A stretch of DNA of 6,596 bases, taken from positions 1-6,596 of the forward strand of contig RDYC01000320.1 of the NCBI GenBank assembly GCA_004293295.1, given 5' to 3'. This DNA is from Bacteroidota bacterium (GTDB taxonomy: Bacteria; Bacteroidota; Bacteroidia; UKL13-3). A program made the translations under genes and the position numbers. The notes beneath the pieces are model-generated. The model worked only from the letters and a program-made list of their open reading frames with translations. It made no database searches and was not told the DNA's origin. This document shows, in pieces, positions 1-5,522 of this stretch (the stretch's first letter is position 1; each line of letters begins with the position of its first letter).

Positions 1-1277
1 TAAGAAAAAATCAGGCTATTGTTCTTTTCATTTTTAAACCCTACCCTTGTTCCTAATACCTGATGCTTATCGTTGTTTAGTCCAATTATCCCAGCGCGCA
101 CCCGACCTGTAAAAGTTGCTGCGTAAATCCCACATTTATTAAACTCTGTATTTATTCCACGCAGTTGTACTCCATTAAACATTAGGGTGTTGTAACTTGG
201 ATGTATGGTACCAACCTCCATCCTTTTCATCCCTGTTAACCAATCACTTAACCCTGAGTTTAGTTGATTATCTTTTAATGCTAGAGCAAAGGCTCTATCG
301 TTGTTGAGGTTTAAACTGCGGTAATGGTAAACTCTGTTTTTCTCTTGTTCAATCTCTAAGCGTAGTTTCTGGGCATCAAGTTCTTTTAATCGCATTCTCT
401 GCAAGCTATCAGCGGCTACCATTTTCACAGCCTTTTTGTACCGATAACCTTTATTCAACAAGGAGTCATTTTGGCTCAACTCAACTTCTTTTCTACTGGC
501 TGCTAATTTTTCTTGATAATCAGGAGATTTTAGTTTGTTCTCTACTTGGAATTTTTCTTTACCAATTGATTGAACATTGTATTGTGCATCTTTGACTTGC
601 TTGGCTTGTTCGTTTAACTTATTTAATTCGTTGTTTTTTATCTTCTCGGCAAGTTGATTTTTATATTTGTTATAGTCAAACGAAACGTAAAAACTATTGA
701 TATCTATAACATTAGATTCAGTGGTATAGAAAAAACCTACGTTAAAAGGCAATTCTTTTACTGAAAGTTGTAAATCAACCTGACTACGATTGTATTGTAA
801 GGGCACGAACTGGTAATCAAAGGAATCGCTTGCTATATATGATTCGTTTCGAATGCTGCCACCGAGTTTAAAGAATGTTTTATGTTCTTTTAGGTGCTTT
901 TCACCTTCAATCACAATCCTCAACTGACTTAACTCTTCTTCTTGTGCGAAAGAAACTTTATATAGTTTAATCAAATACTCCCCTTTATTTTTTGGTTGTT
1001 TTTGAGTAGTATCTTGATGAATAGAATCTGAATAATCAATCACTAATCCATTTACGGCTAAATAATGTTGGCTGAATAATTTGTGGTTTTTGGTGTTTAA
1101 TATGTCTATCTTAAGTGTATCGGAACTTTGTTGGCCAACCGTTTGTGCATTGATTTTGAATTTATGTAATATGGAACTAAATGTATCAATAGCCGCAGGA
1201 GACAAATAATACTGTTGCTGTCCCTTTGTAGAAGAAATGAAAAATGTGGTTAATACAGTTAACAAGAAAAATTTCAT
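1..1277 (-). CDS. Predicted outer-membrane protein, helical middle plus start of beta-barrel (5' part, open at left edge)
   Basis: An open frame runs from ATG at 1277 to the left edge: 425 codons without a stop, the next codon beginning TA. Residues 1-19 form a signal peptide (MKFFLLTVLTTFFISSTKG) followed by Gln, typical of exported Bacteroidota proteins. Residues about 25-200 look beta-rich; the stretch around 176-200 (LPFNVGFFYTTES, then NSFYVSFDY) resembles a segment seen in other large Bacteroidota outer-membrane proteins. Residues about 203-320 are charged and helical (Lys, Glu, Gln), probably coiled coil. From about residue 362 (NTLMFNGVQLRGINTEFN, then alternating strands) it looks like the first strands of a C-terminal outer-membrane beta-barrel. 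The family was recognised from memory of similar proteins, not by search, so no function is assigned. No Shine-Dalgarno is visible. The gene lies downstream of the repeat array on the same strand as surE, but about 890 bp away, so it is probably a separate transcript. Confidence 0.75.
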   Translation of the reverse strand, partial: MKFFLLTVLTTFFISSTKGQQQYYLSPAAIDTFSSILHKFKINAQTVGQQSSDTLKIDILNTKNHKLFSQHYLAVNGLVIDYSDSIHQDTTQKQPKNKGEYLIKLYKVSFAQEEELSQLRIVIEGEKHLKEHKTFFKLGGSIRNESYIASDSFDYQFVPLQYNRSQVDLQLSVKELPFNVGFFYTTESNVIDINSFYVSFDYNKYKNQLAEKIKNNELNKLNEQAKQVKDAQYNVQSIGKEKFQVENKLKSPDYQEKLAASRKEVELSQNDSLLNKGYRYKKAVKMVAADSLQRMRLKELDAQKLRLEIEQEKNRVYHYRSLNLNNDRAFALALKDNQLNSGLSDWLTGMKRMEVGTIHPSYNTLMFNGVQLRGINTEFNKCGIYAATFTGRVRAGIIGLNNDKHQVLGTRVGFKNEKNNSLIFS

Positions 1278-1291
1278 TGATTAATACAGGC

Positions 1292-1321
1292 CGAAAATAT
1301 TTTATTTTTTTTAAACAGCAA
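1292..1321 (-). promoter_or_regulatory. Candidate Bacteroidota-type promoter for the left-edge outer-membrane protein gene
   Basis: On the minus strand, TTG at 1321-1319 is followed by 19 bp and then TATTTTCG at 1299-1292. The Bacteroidota consensus is a -33 TTG-type box, a spacer of about 19-21 bp and a -7 TAnnTTTG box, so this matches apart from one base (TTCG for TTTG). The -7 box ends 14 bp before the ATG at 1277, implying a very short leader. In such AT-rich DNA a chance match is possible. Confidence 0.4.
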
Positions 1322-1708
1322 GCCGTTCATAAATAAATTAAGTATTGATTAATATTTTGGAGATGTTTAACAAATTCACTATTCACTGTAAAATAAAATT
1401 AAAAGAAACATTAAGCAAATAAATACCGATTAAAAGTATAAAAGAATAAAGCGTGATTTTGTCATATTTAGATTAAAATTACAAGAATGATTAAACTTCA
1501 ACATTACAAAAAGCCATCTGTCCTATTTAATAGCCGCTTTTTGCAGTAAAGCAATTAAAACATGACATTAAAAATTTGCCGTATATTAAGCTATATATTA
1601 AAGGCTGATTAATGTTAAATGGGTATTTGCTTGTGTTATTTTGCTTGCGTGTAAAAAAATTATTTTAACACATATTGCTAAGGGCCACTAGGTATTCTTA
1701 AGGTTGGT
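1322..1708. other. AT-rich intergenic stretch with no gene seen
   Basis: This stretch is dominated by A and T runs and is broken by stops in every frame. I found no tRNA-like or other RNA fold and no exact TAnnTTTG box on either strand. A weak A/T-only stem with GTGT and AACAC ends lies at 1649-1671; it has no GC core or run of U and is not called a terminator. Base composition changes sharply at about 1709, where the GT-rich repeat array begins. Confidence 0.6.
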
Positions 1709-1728
1709 TTTAACCGCAAATGCCGCAG

Positions 1729-1788
1729 GGTTGTGCTCGCTATGATTTCCTTGTGTTCGTTATGCCTTCTTTGTGCTCTTTGTGGTTG
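1729..1788 (+). repeat. Repeat block 1: three tandem 20-bp units
   Basis: The units are 1729-1748, 1749-1768 and 1769-1788. The cores start at 1732, 1741, 1752, 1761, 1772 and 1781, giving spacings of 9, 11, 9, 11 and 9. Two of the cores have drifted to TATG. Positions 1751-1787 match 1958-1994 in block 4 at 36 of 37 positions. Confidence 0.8.
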
Positions 1789-1838
1789 AACCCTTAACCG
1801 CTTCGTTGTGTTCGCTGTGGGTTCGCTGTGTTTTTTTT

Positions 1839-1931
1839 ACCACTAAGTACACAAAGGTTGCACAAGGGCACTAAGCTGGCTCAAGCGATACCGTTGTGTT
1901 CGTTGTGTCTTCGCTGTGTTCGTTGTGGTTA
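1839..1931. repeat. Composite repeat: reverse-orientation arm, linker, forward-orientation arm
   Basis: Positions 1839-1875 read ACCACTAAG, then ACACAAAGG, then GCACAAGGG and CACTAAG: about two units in the orientation opposite to the rest of the array. After a 16-bp linker come two forward units at 1892-1931, with cores at 1895, 1904, 1915 and 1924. The arms are imperfect reverse complements, so the whole could fold into a long irregular hairpin as RNA or single-stranded DNA. The linker region (1879-1893, GCTCAAGCGATACCG) recurs in diverged form at 2108-2122. Confidence 0.65.
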
Positions 1932-1955
1932 ATTAGTGCACCACTAAACCAAAAG

Positions 1956-1995
1956 CATTGTGTTCGTTGTGCCTTCTTTGTGCTCTTTGTGGTTT
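1956..1995 (+). repeat. Repeat block 4: two 20-bp units, near-identical to part of block 1
   Basis: Units lie at 1956-1975 and 1976-1995, with cores at 1959, 1968, 1979 and 1988. A short reverse-type arm containing CACCACTAAACC lies just before, at 1939-1950. Positions 1958-1994 differ from 1751-1787 at one base, which is much closer than most block pairs in the array and suggests recent duplication or gene conversion. Confidence 0.75.
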
Positions 1996-2020
1996 ACTAT
2001 TTTTACCGCAGAGGCCGAAA

Positions 2021-2080
2021 CGTTGTGTTCGCTGTGGTTTCGCTGTGCTCGTTGTGGTTTCGCGGTGTTCGCTGTGGTTA
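2021..2080 (+). repeat. Repeat block 5: three perfectly phased 20-bp units
   Basis: Units lie at 2021-2040, 2041-2060 and 2061-2080, each of the form CGnTGTGnTCGnTGTGGTTn with few changes (the third has GGTG for the first core). Core starts are 2024, 2033, 2044, 2053, 2064 and 2073. This is the clearest block for defining the unit. It is preceded by a reverse-type arm beginning TTTTACCGCAGAGGC at 2001 and followed by another at 2085-2103. Confidence 0.8.
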
Positions 2081-2084
2081 GTTT

Positions 2085-2140
2085 TAACCGCAAGGGCGCT
2101 AAGTATTGCTTAAACAATATCGCTGTATTCGCTGTGGATG
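2085..2140. repeat. Composite repeat 6: reverse arm, linker, one forward unit
   Basis: The reverse arm TAACCGCAAGGGCGCTAAG (2085-2103) is followed by the linker GCTTAAACAATATCG (2108-2122), overlapping one forward unit at 2121-2140. The arm-linker-arm order is the same as at 1839-1931, and the two linkers agree at 11 of 15 positions. A final arm without partner, TTAACCGCTAAGGGTCTTA (2144-2162), ends the array just before the stop codon of the small membrane protein. Confidence 0.6.
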
Positions 2141-2164
2141 ATATTAACCGCTAAGGGTCTTATC

Positions 2165-2455
2165 TTAACTCAAAAACTTCATCACAATAATAACCAAACC
2201 ATACACAAAGGTGGAAAGAATCACTCCCCTTGCAGAATACAAATAATTTGCCTGAATAAACAAATAGAAAATGGCCAGGTTAATTACCGCACATAAACTT
2301 AACAAAGGCGATAATAAATTTTTCTCTGAAGCCATGGCAAAAAACTCAACCAAAGGAGCATGGCTAAATTTGTAATAGTAAAAACTAAGTATGCCAATTA
2401 TTGGGCCAATAAGCCCTGCCGGAATACCTAACAACAGATGGTCTTTCAGTTTCAT
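2165..2455 (-). CDS. Small three-helix membrane protein downstream of surE
   Basis: The product is 96 residues with three predicted membrane helices: about 7-28 (Gly/Ile/Pro-rich, with GLIGPIIG), 48-68 and 76-95. A short polar stretch with SEKN precedes helix 2, and a conserved-looking YSARGV motif starts helix 3. There is no cleavable signal peptide or enzymatic motif, so I infer an inner-membrane protein of unknown function. I recall similar short proteins beside surE in other Bacteroidota; that is memory, not a search result. The gene begins 64 bp after the surE stop on the same strand, with no terminator or clear promoter between, so co-transcription is likely. The ATG at 2455 gives the whole first helix and has no visible Shine-Dalgarno, normal for this phylum. 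The stop at 2165-2167 is 3 bp from the repeat array, so the transcript probably ends in or reads into the repeats. Confidence 0.8.
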   Translation of the reverse strand: MKLKDHLLLGIPAGLIGPIIGILSFYYYKFSHAPLVEFFAMASEKNLLSPLLSLCAVINLAIFYLFIQANYLYSARGVILSTFVYGLVIIVMKFLS

Positions 2456-2519
2456 GGTGTTGAGCCTAAGTAAAAAATGTGAGGATGAATAAACTTGTTT
2501 TATATAACTGAAAAGTGGG

Positions 2520-3296
2520 TTAAATCGTATATTCCCAACTGTTTAAATTTGCCATAGCATGGTGAGCGGTTAAATCAAACTGTACGGGAACCAGGCTCGC
2601 ATAATGGTTGGCCAATGCCCATTCATCGGTATCGTCTCCTTTATCGTTGTTTACAAATTTGCCCGTTAGCCAAAAGTATTTTCTGCCATTGGGGTCCAAA
2701 CGCTCATCAAACTCTTCTTTCCATTTTGCATTGGCTTGCCGGCATACCCGCACTCCCTTAAAATCACTTTCGGCTATTTTAGGTATGTTTACATTAAGCA
2801 GTGTAGCTTGTGGTAATCCATTATTCAGTATGTTGGCCGCTACACGTGTAGCAATTTTTTTAGCTAAACTAAAATCGGCATCATAAGCAAAATCGCATAA
2901 ACTAAATCCAACTGCCGGTATGCCTTCAATGGCTGCTTCCATGGCTGCGCTCATGGTACCACTGTATAAAATATTTATGCTGGAATTACTCCCGTGGTTA
3001 ATACCTGACACCATCAAATCAGGCTTGCGGTGCAATACCTTATCAACAGCCAACTTTACACAATCAGCGGGCGTTCCGCTGCATTGGTAAGCCAATATGT
3101 CTCCATAAATATCCGTCTTATCTAATCTTAACGGCTTACTAATAGTAACGGCATGTCCCATGGCACTTTGTGGACTGTCTGGAGCTACAATTACTACCTC
3201 GCCTAAATGTTTTACGGCTTCAACCAAATTTCTTATACCGGGGGCTGTAATGCCATCATCGTTACTCACTAAAATAAGCGGCCTTTTATCATTCAT
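2520..3296 (-). CDS. surE: 5'/3'-nucleotidase SurE
   Basis: SurE is a cytoplasmic metal-dependent phosphatase that releases phosphate from nucleoside monophosphates, some members also acting on short polyphosphate. With the start at 3296 the product is 258 residues, normal for the family. The visible motifs, in order, are VSNDDG (Asp13, Asp14), APDSPQSAMGHA (Ser44), CSGTPADCV at about 73-81, and VSGINHGSN (Asn100) followed by YSGTMSAAMEA. The two Asp, the Ser and the Asn are the usual metal ligands, so it should be active. A frame extension to an ATG at 3314 adds MPYLCG, but those codons overlap the promoter box TACCTTTG, and family homology begins only after Met7, so 3296 is preferred. The small membrane protein gene follows 64 bp downstream. 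The phosphodiesterase gene is divergent. Confidence 0.95.
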   Translation of the reverse strand: MNDKRPLILVSNDDGITAPGIRNLVEAVKHLGEVVIVAPDSPQSAMGHAVTISKPLRLDKTDIYGDILAYQCSGTPADCVKLAVDKVLHRKPDLMVSGINHGSNSSINILYSGTMSAAMEAAIEGIPAVGFSLCDFAYDADFSLAKKIATRVAANILNNGLPQATLLNVNIPKIAESDFKGVRVCRQANAKWKEEFDERLDPNGRKYFWLTGKFVNNDKGDDTDEWALANHYASLVPVQFDLTAHHAMANLNSWEYTI

Positions 3297-3300
3297 GCCG

Positions 3301-3308
3301 CAAAGGTA
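3301..3308 (-). promoter_or_regulatory. -7 promoter box TACCTTTG of surE
   Basis: The minus strand reads TACCTTTGCGGCATG, an exact TAnnTTTG box ending 4 bp before the chosen surE start at 3296. Transcription would begin at or next to the ATG, giving a leaderless or nearly leaderless message. This also decides the start codon. No TTG lies at the usual distance upstream, so the -33 element is weak or absent. Confidence 0.6.
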
Positions 3309-3340
3309 AGGCATTAGCTCAATAAATTAAATAAAGTGCG

Positions 3341-3411
3341 TGCGCAAATCACTGACCTGCTTTTTAATCCAACTGTGAGCAATTTTTTAATTATATGTTT
3401 ACATTTGCGCA
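3341..3411. repeat. 9-bp inverted repeat in the divergent promoter region
   Basis: TGCGCAAAT at 3341-3349 is the exact reverse complement of ATTTGCGCA at 3403-3411, with 53 bp between. The right copy overlaps the -7 box of the phosphodiesterase gene. It may be a paired regulator site or coincidence. Confidence 0.3.
3400..3407 (+). promoter_or_regulatory. -7 promoter box TACATTTG of the phosphodiesterase gene
   Basis: TACATTTG at 3400-3407 matches TAnnTTTG exactly and lies 9 bp before ATG 3417 and 21 bp before ATG 3429. It places the start of transcription near 3411-3414, so the in-frame ATG at 3336 lies upstream of the message and cannot be the start. No clear TTG is found at the -33 position. 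Confidence 0.55.
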
Positions 3412-3428
3412 ATTATATGCCAACTTAT

Positions 3429-5522
3429 ATGCGTAAAATTTTCTTCGCTACAATAACGGTTATGTTTATCACAACGCATGTTTACAGCCAATGCTCACCG
3501 CCTGTTATTAATTTTGATACTTGTAAGTTTTTAACCATTGGGCATAGGGCCTATTCTGCTGTTTATCCGGAGAATACATTAATGGCTTTGGAAGAACTTT
3601 TTAAAAGGGGTGTAAAATATGCTGAGATAGACATCTCATTAACTAAAGATGGGCATGCTGTATTGTTTCACGATGAAAGTTCAGTACACCGCACCATGAA
3701 CACAAGCGGCAAATTGAGTAACTACACCTTGGCTGAATTAAAGCAGTGGGAAGTCGGTTCATGGAAAGGCAGCCATTTTAACAACATCAAAATTCCAACC
3801 CTGGTTGAAGCTTTATTGGTGGCTGAAAAGTATGATGGGCATTTATACTTGGATTTAAAATCATACACCGTTACCGCCCTTAAGAATGCTATGGTCTCAA
3901 GCGGAGTTGCCCCTGATCGTTTTTTACCTGCCATAGCAACCATAGCGGATGCTAACAATTTCAGGCAGCAGTTGCCCAACTCCCCTTGGATTTGGTATCA
4001 AGCAGGCAGGTTTCCTGATGCTATAGATGATATCAACTTCTATCAGCAATGCATCAACCTGGGTTGTTTTGCTTTTGAAGTATCAAGCGGCAGAATGGTG
4101 GATAGTGGGTGGGCTACCTTTACCCAAAAAGTACACGAAGCTGGAAGTAAGGTGGTGGTGTTTACCTTAAACGACCCAACACAAATACAAGAGGCATTAA
4201 ACAATGGGGCTGATGGTTTTGAGAGCGACCGCCCTTGGGAAGCTAAGAAACAAATTTGCAACAATTTGCCTCCGGGAACAGCTTTTGATTCAACCGTTGT
4301 GGGCAACTGGCTATTTGAGGGAAACTTATTCGGAACAGGTGTTGGCTCTCAATTGCGGCACCTAAAACACGAAAATCCACCAGTTGGACAAGTACCTGTA
4401 TTTGGCTCATGCAGTTTATTTAATTTACCTCCTATTGAAGGAGTAGATAAAGTGGTGATGAAAGTACCTGCTATGCTGCCAGAAAATGCTTTGTTGGTTT
4501 ACAACAACTCACGAGTAGAAGATTATGGTATTTTAGATAGAACCTTTACCATTATCATGGATATTTTAGTGCCAACTTCATCGGTCGGAAAATGGATATC
4601 CCTCTTTCAAACCAGTGTTACCAACCGAAATGATGCAGAATTATTTATTAACCCCAGTGGCAGATTGGGTATATCCGGTGATTACCATGGCAACATTGCG
4701 CCAAATACCTGGACAAGAATAGCTTTTACGGTTGATTGTGAAGCCGGGTTACTAAAGAAGTTTATTAATGGAACTTATGTTGGGGCTAGTGAAATTAGTA
4801 CCGATAGCCGCTGGGCCATTTGGAATAATTCCAGAAGTGGTAACGACCAAGGTTTTTTAATTTTTGCTGATAATGACGATGAAACTGCCGACATGTTTGT
4901 AAGCAGCTTGCAAACCCGCAGCTATATTATGGATAGTGCAGATATTGTTGCATTAGGTGGTGCAAGTGCGCGTGGTGTGAAACTTGGTAATGCCGATAGT
5001 TGGTTTGCCCAATTGGATATTGCTTACCCCGATAGTACCATATTAGATTATGAAAACCGCACTTATTATTTTGTAATCCCTCACCAAAGCAATGCCGATT
5101 CTGCGGTATTCACCCACCAGCTTTCGCAGGGAGCAGTAAGCAATATTTCCCTTTTAGAAAAAATTGCCGTGGCCCCGATGGAATACACCTGGCGTGTTAC
5201 CTCCGAAGATGGTACAAGAAAAAAAATATGGAAAGCTTGCATCAGAAAGGCCACACTTACATCCGGCTTAACGGATAACACTCCGCAAAAAATACATATT
5301 GAAATTTATCCCAATCCGGCTCAACAAGAAGCAATACTGTCTAAATCTACAGTAAATACTGCTAGTTATCATTTGATTGATGTAATGGGTAAAACCTTGC
5401 AAACAGGTGCGTTTACCCAAAACATAACCCTATCATTAAACGGATTATCCAATGGAGTTTATTGGGTGGTGGTTACTGAAAACGGCCTATCAGCCACCAA
5501 AAAACTATTGGTGATGAATTAA
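3429..5522 (+). CDS. Secreted glycerophosphodiester phosphodiesterase with LamG-like domain and T9SS sorting tail
   Basis: The 697-residue product probably hydrolyses glycerophosphodiesters to an alcohol and glycerol 3-phosphate outside the cell. Residues 1-20 are a signal peptide (MRKIFFATITVMFITTHVYS), cut before Gln. The GDPD domain (about 33-275) shows GHR (His39, Arg40), PENT (Glu48), AEID (Glu66, Asp68), HD (His81, Asp82) and LDLK (Asp142, Lys144). Residues about 290-510 look like a LamG/concanavalin-type jelly roll (strands around RTFTIIMDI, WTRIAFTVD and FINGTYVGA). Residues about 519-610 resemble an Ig-like surface domain ending in VTSEDGTRKK. Residues 626-697 (IYPNP, LIDVMGKTLQTG, LSNGVYWVVV, KKLLV) are a type A sorting domain for T9SS export and surface attachment. 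An ATG at 3417 is also possible; 3429 gives the best signal peptide. The promoter box at 3400 rules out a start at 3336. Its stop overlaps the stop of the convergent gene. The substrate is inferred. Confidence 0.88.
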   Translation: MRKIFFATITVMFITTHVYSQCSPPVINFDTCKFLTIGHRAYSAVYPENTLMALEELFKRGVKYAEIDISLTKDGHAVLFHDESSVHRTMNTSGKLSNYTLAELKQWEVGSWKGSHFNNIKIPTLVEALLVAEKYDGHLYLDLKSYTVTALKNAMVSSGVAPDRFLPAIATIADANNFRQQLPNSPWIWYQAGRFPDAIDDINFYQQCINLGCFAFEVSSGRMVDSGWATFTQKVHEAGSKVVVFTLNDPTQIQEALNNGADGFESDRPWEAKKQICNNLPPGTAFDSTVVGNWLFEGNLFGTGVGSQLRHLKHENPPVGQVPVFGSCSLFNLPPIEGVDKVVMKVPAMLPENALLVYNNSRVEDYGILDRTFTIIMDILVPTSSVGKWISLFQTSVTNRNDAELFINPSGRLGISGDYHGNIAPNTWTRIAFTVDCEAGLLKKFINGTYVGASEISTDSRWAIWNNSRSGNDQGFLIFADNDDETADMFVSSLQTRSYIMDSADIVALGGASARGVKLGNADSWFAQLDIAYPDSTILDYENRTYYFVIPHQSNADSAVFTHQLSQGAVSNISLLEKIAVAPMEYTWRVTSEDGTRKKIWKACIRKATLTSGLTDNTPQKIHIEIYPNPAQQEAILSKSTVNTASYHLIDVMGKTLQTGAFTQNITLSLNGLSNGVYWVVVTENGLSATKKLLVMN
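5519..5522. other. Shared TTAA: overlapping stop codons of convergent genes
   Basis: TTAA at 5519-5522 supplies TAA on the plus strand (5520-5522, end of the phosphodiesterase) and TAA on the minus strand (5521-5519, end of the DUF5916 protein). There is no room for a terminator between the genes, so the transcripts must overlap at their 3' ends. Confidence 0.9.

Larger units (their letters stand above)
1709..2161. repeat. Degenerate GT-rich intergenic repeat array of 20-bp units in two orientations
   Basis: The plus strand carries about 12 copies of a degenerate 20-bp unit, approximate consensus CGYTGTGYTCGYTGTGGTTT. They occur in six blocks: 1729-1788 (3 units), 1804-1843 (about 1.5), 1892-1931 (2), 1956-1995 (2), 2021-2080 (3) and 2121-2140 (1). 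Within blocks the TGTG or TATG cores are spaced alternately 9 and 11 bp. Before the blocks lie stretches in the reverse orientation, of the type ACCRCnAAGnnCRCnAAG: 1711-1728, 1794-1801, 1839-1875, 1940-1949, 2004-2019, 2085-2103 and a final lone one at 2144-2161. Short reading frames rich in the string SLCSLW across this region are translated repeat, not genes. There is no cas gene and the copies are unevenly spaced, so it is not CRISPR. Function is unknown; options are a REP- or MITE-like family, a protein-binding array, or a structured 3' end for the surE-side transcript. Confidence 0.85.

Noticed and set aside
1626..1653. Tandem near-copies TTTGCTTGTGTTAT and TTTGCTTGCGTGTA
   Set aside because: Only about 10 of 14 positions match in low-complexity DNA; probably chance, or at best a decayed outlier of the nearby GT-rich array.
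1649..1671. Possible stem-loop or terminator
   Set aside because: The stem is nearly all A/T with a bulge and lacks a GC core, so it would be unstable.
1896..2154. Two overlapping plus-strand reading frames of 61 and 64 codons rich in SLCSLW and CSLWF
   Set aside because: They are translations of the GT-rich repeat units in two frames, with no independent coding signal or start context.
1709..2161. CRISPR array
   Set aside because: The repeats are degenerate, mostly abut without spacers, occur in both orientations, and no cas gene is present.
2608..2886. Plus-strand reading frame of 92 codons
   Set aside because: It lies wholly antisense to surE, which has full family motifs.
3336..3428. 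N-terminal extension of the phosphodiesterase from ATG 3336
   Set aside because: The promoter box at 3400-3407 lies inside it, and a complete signal peptide begins at 3429; the extension would bury that signal.
3722..5281. Minus-strand reading frames of 85, 87 and 66 codons inside the phosphodiesterase gene
   Set aside because: They are antisense shadows with cysteine- and serine-rich, non-protein-like composition.
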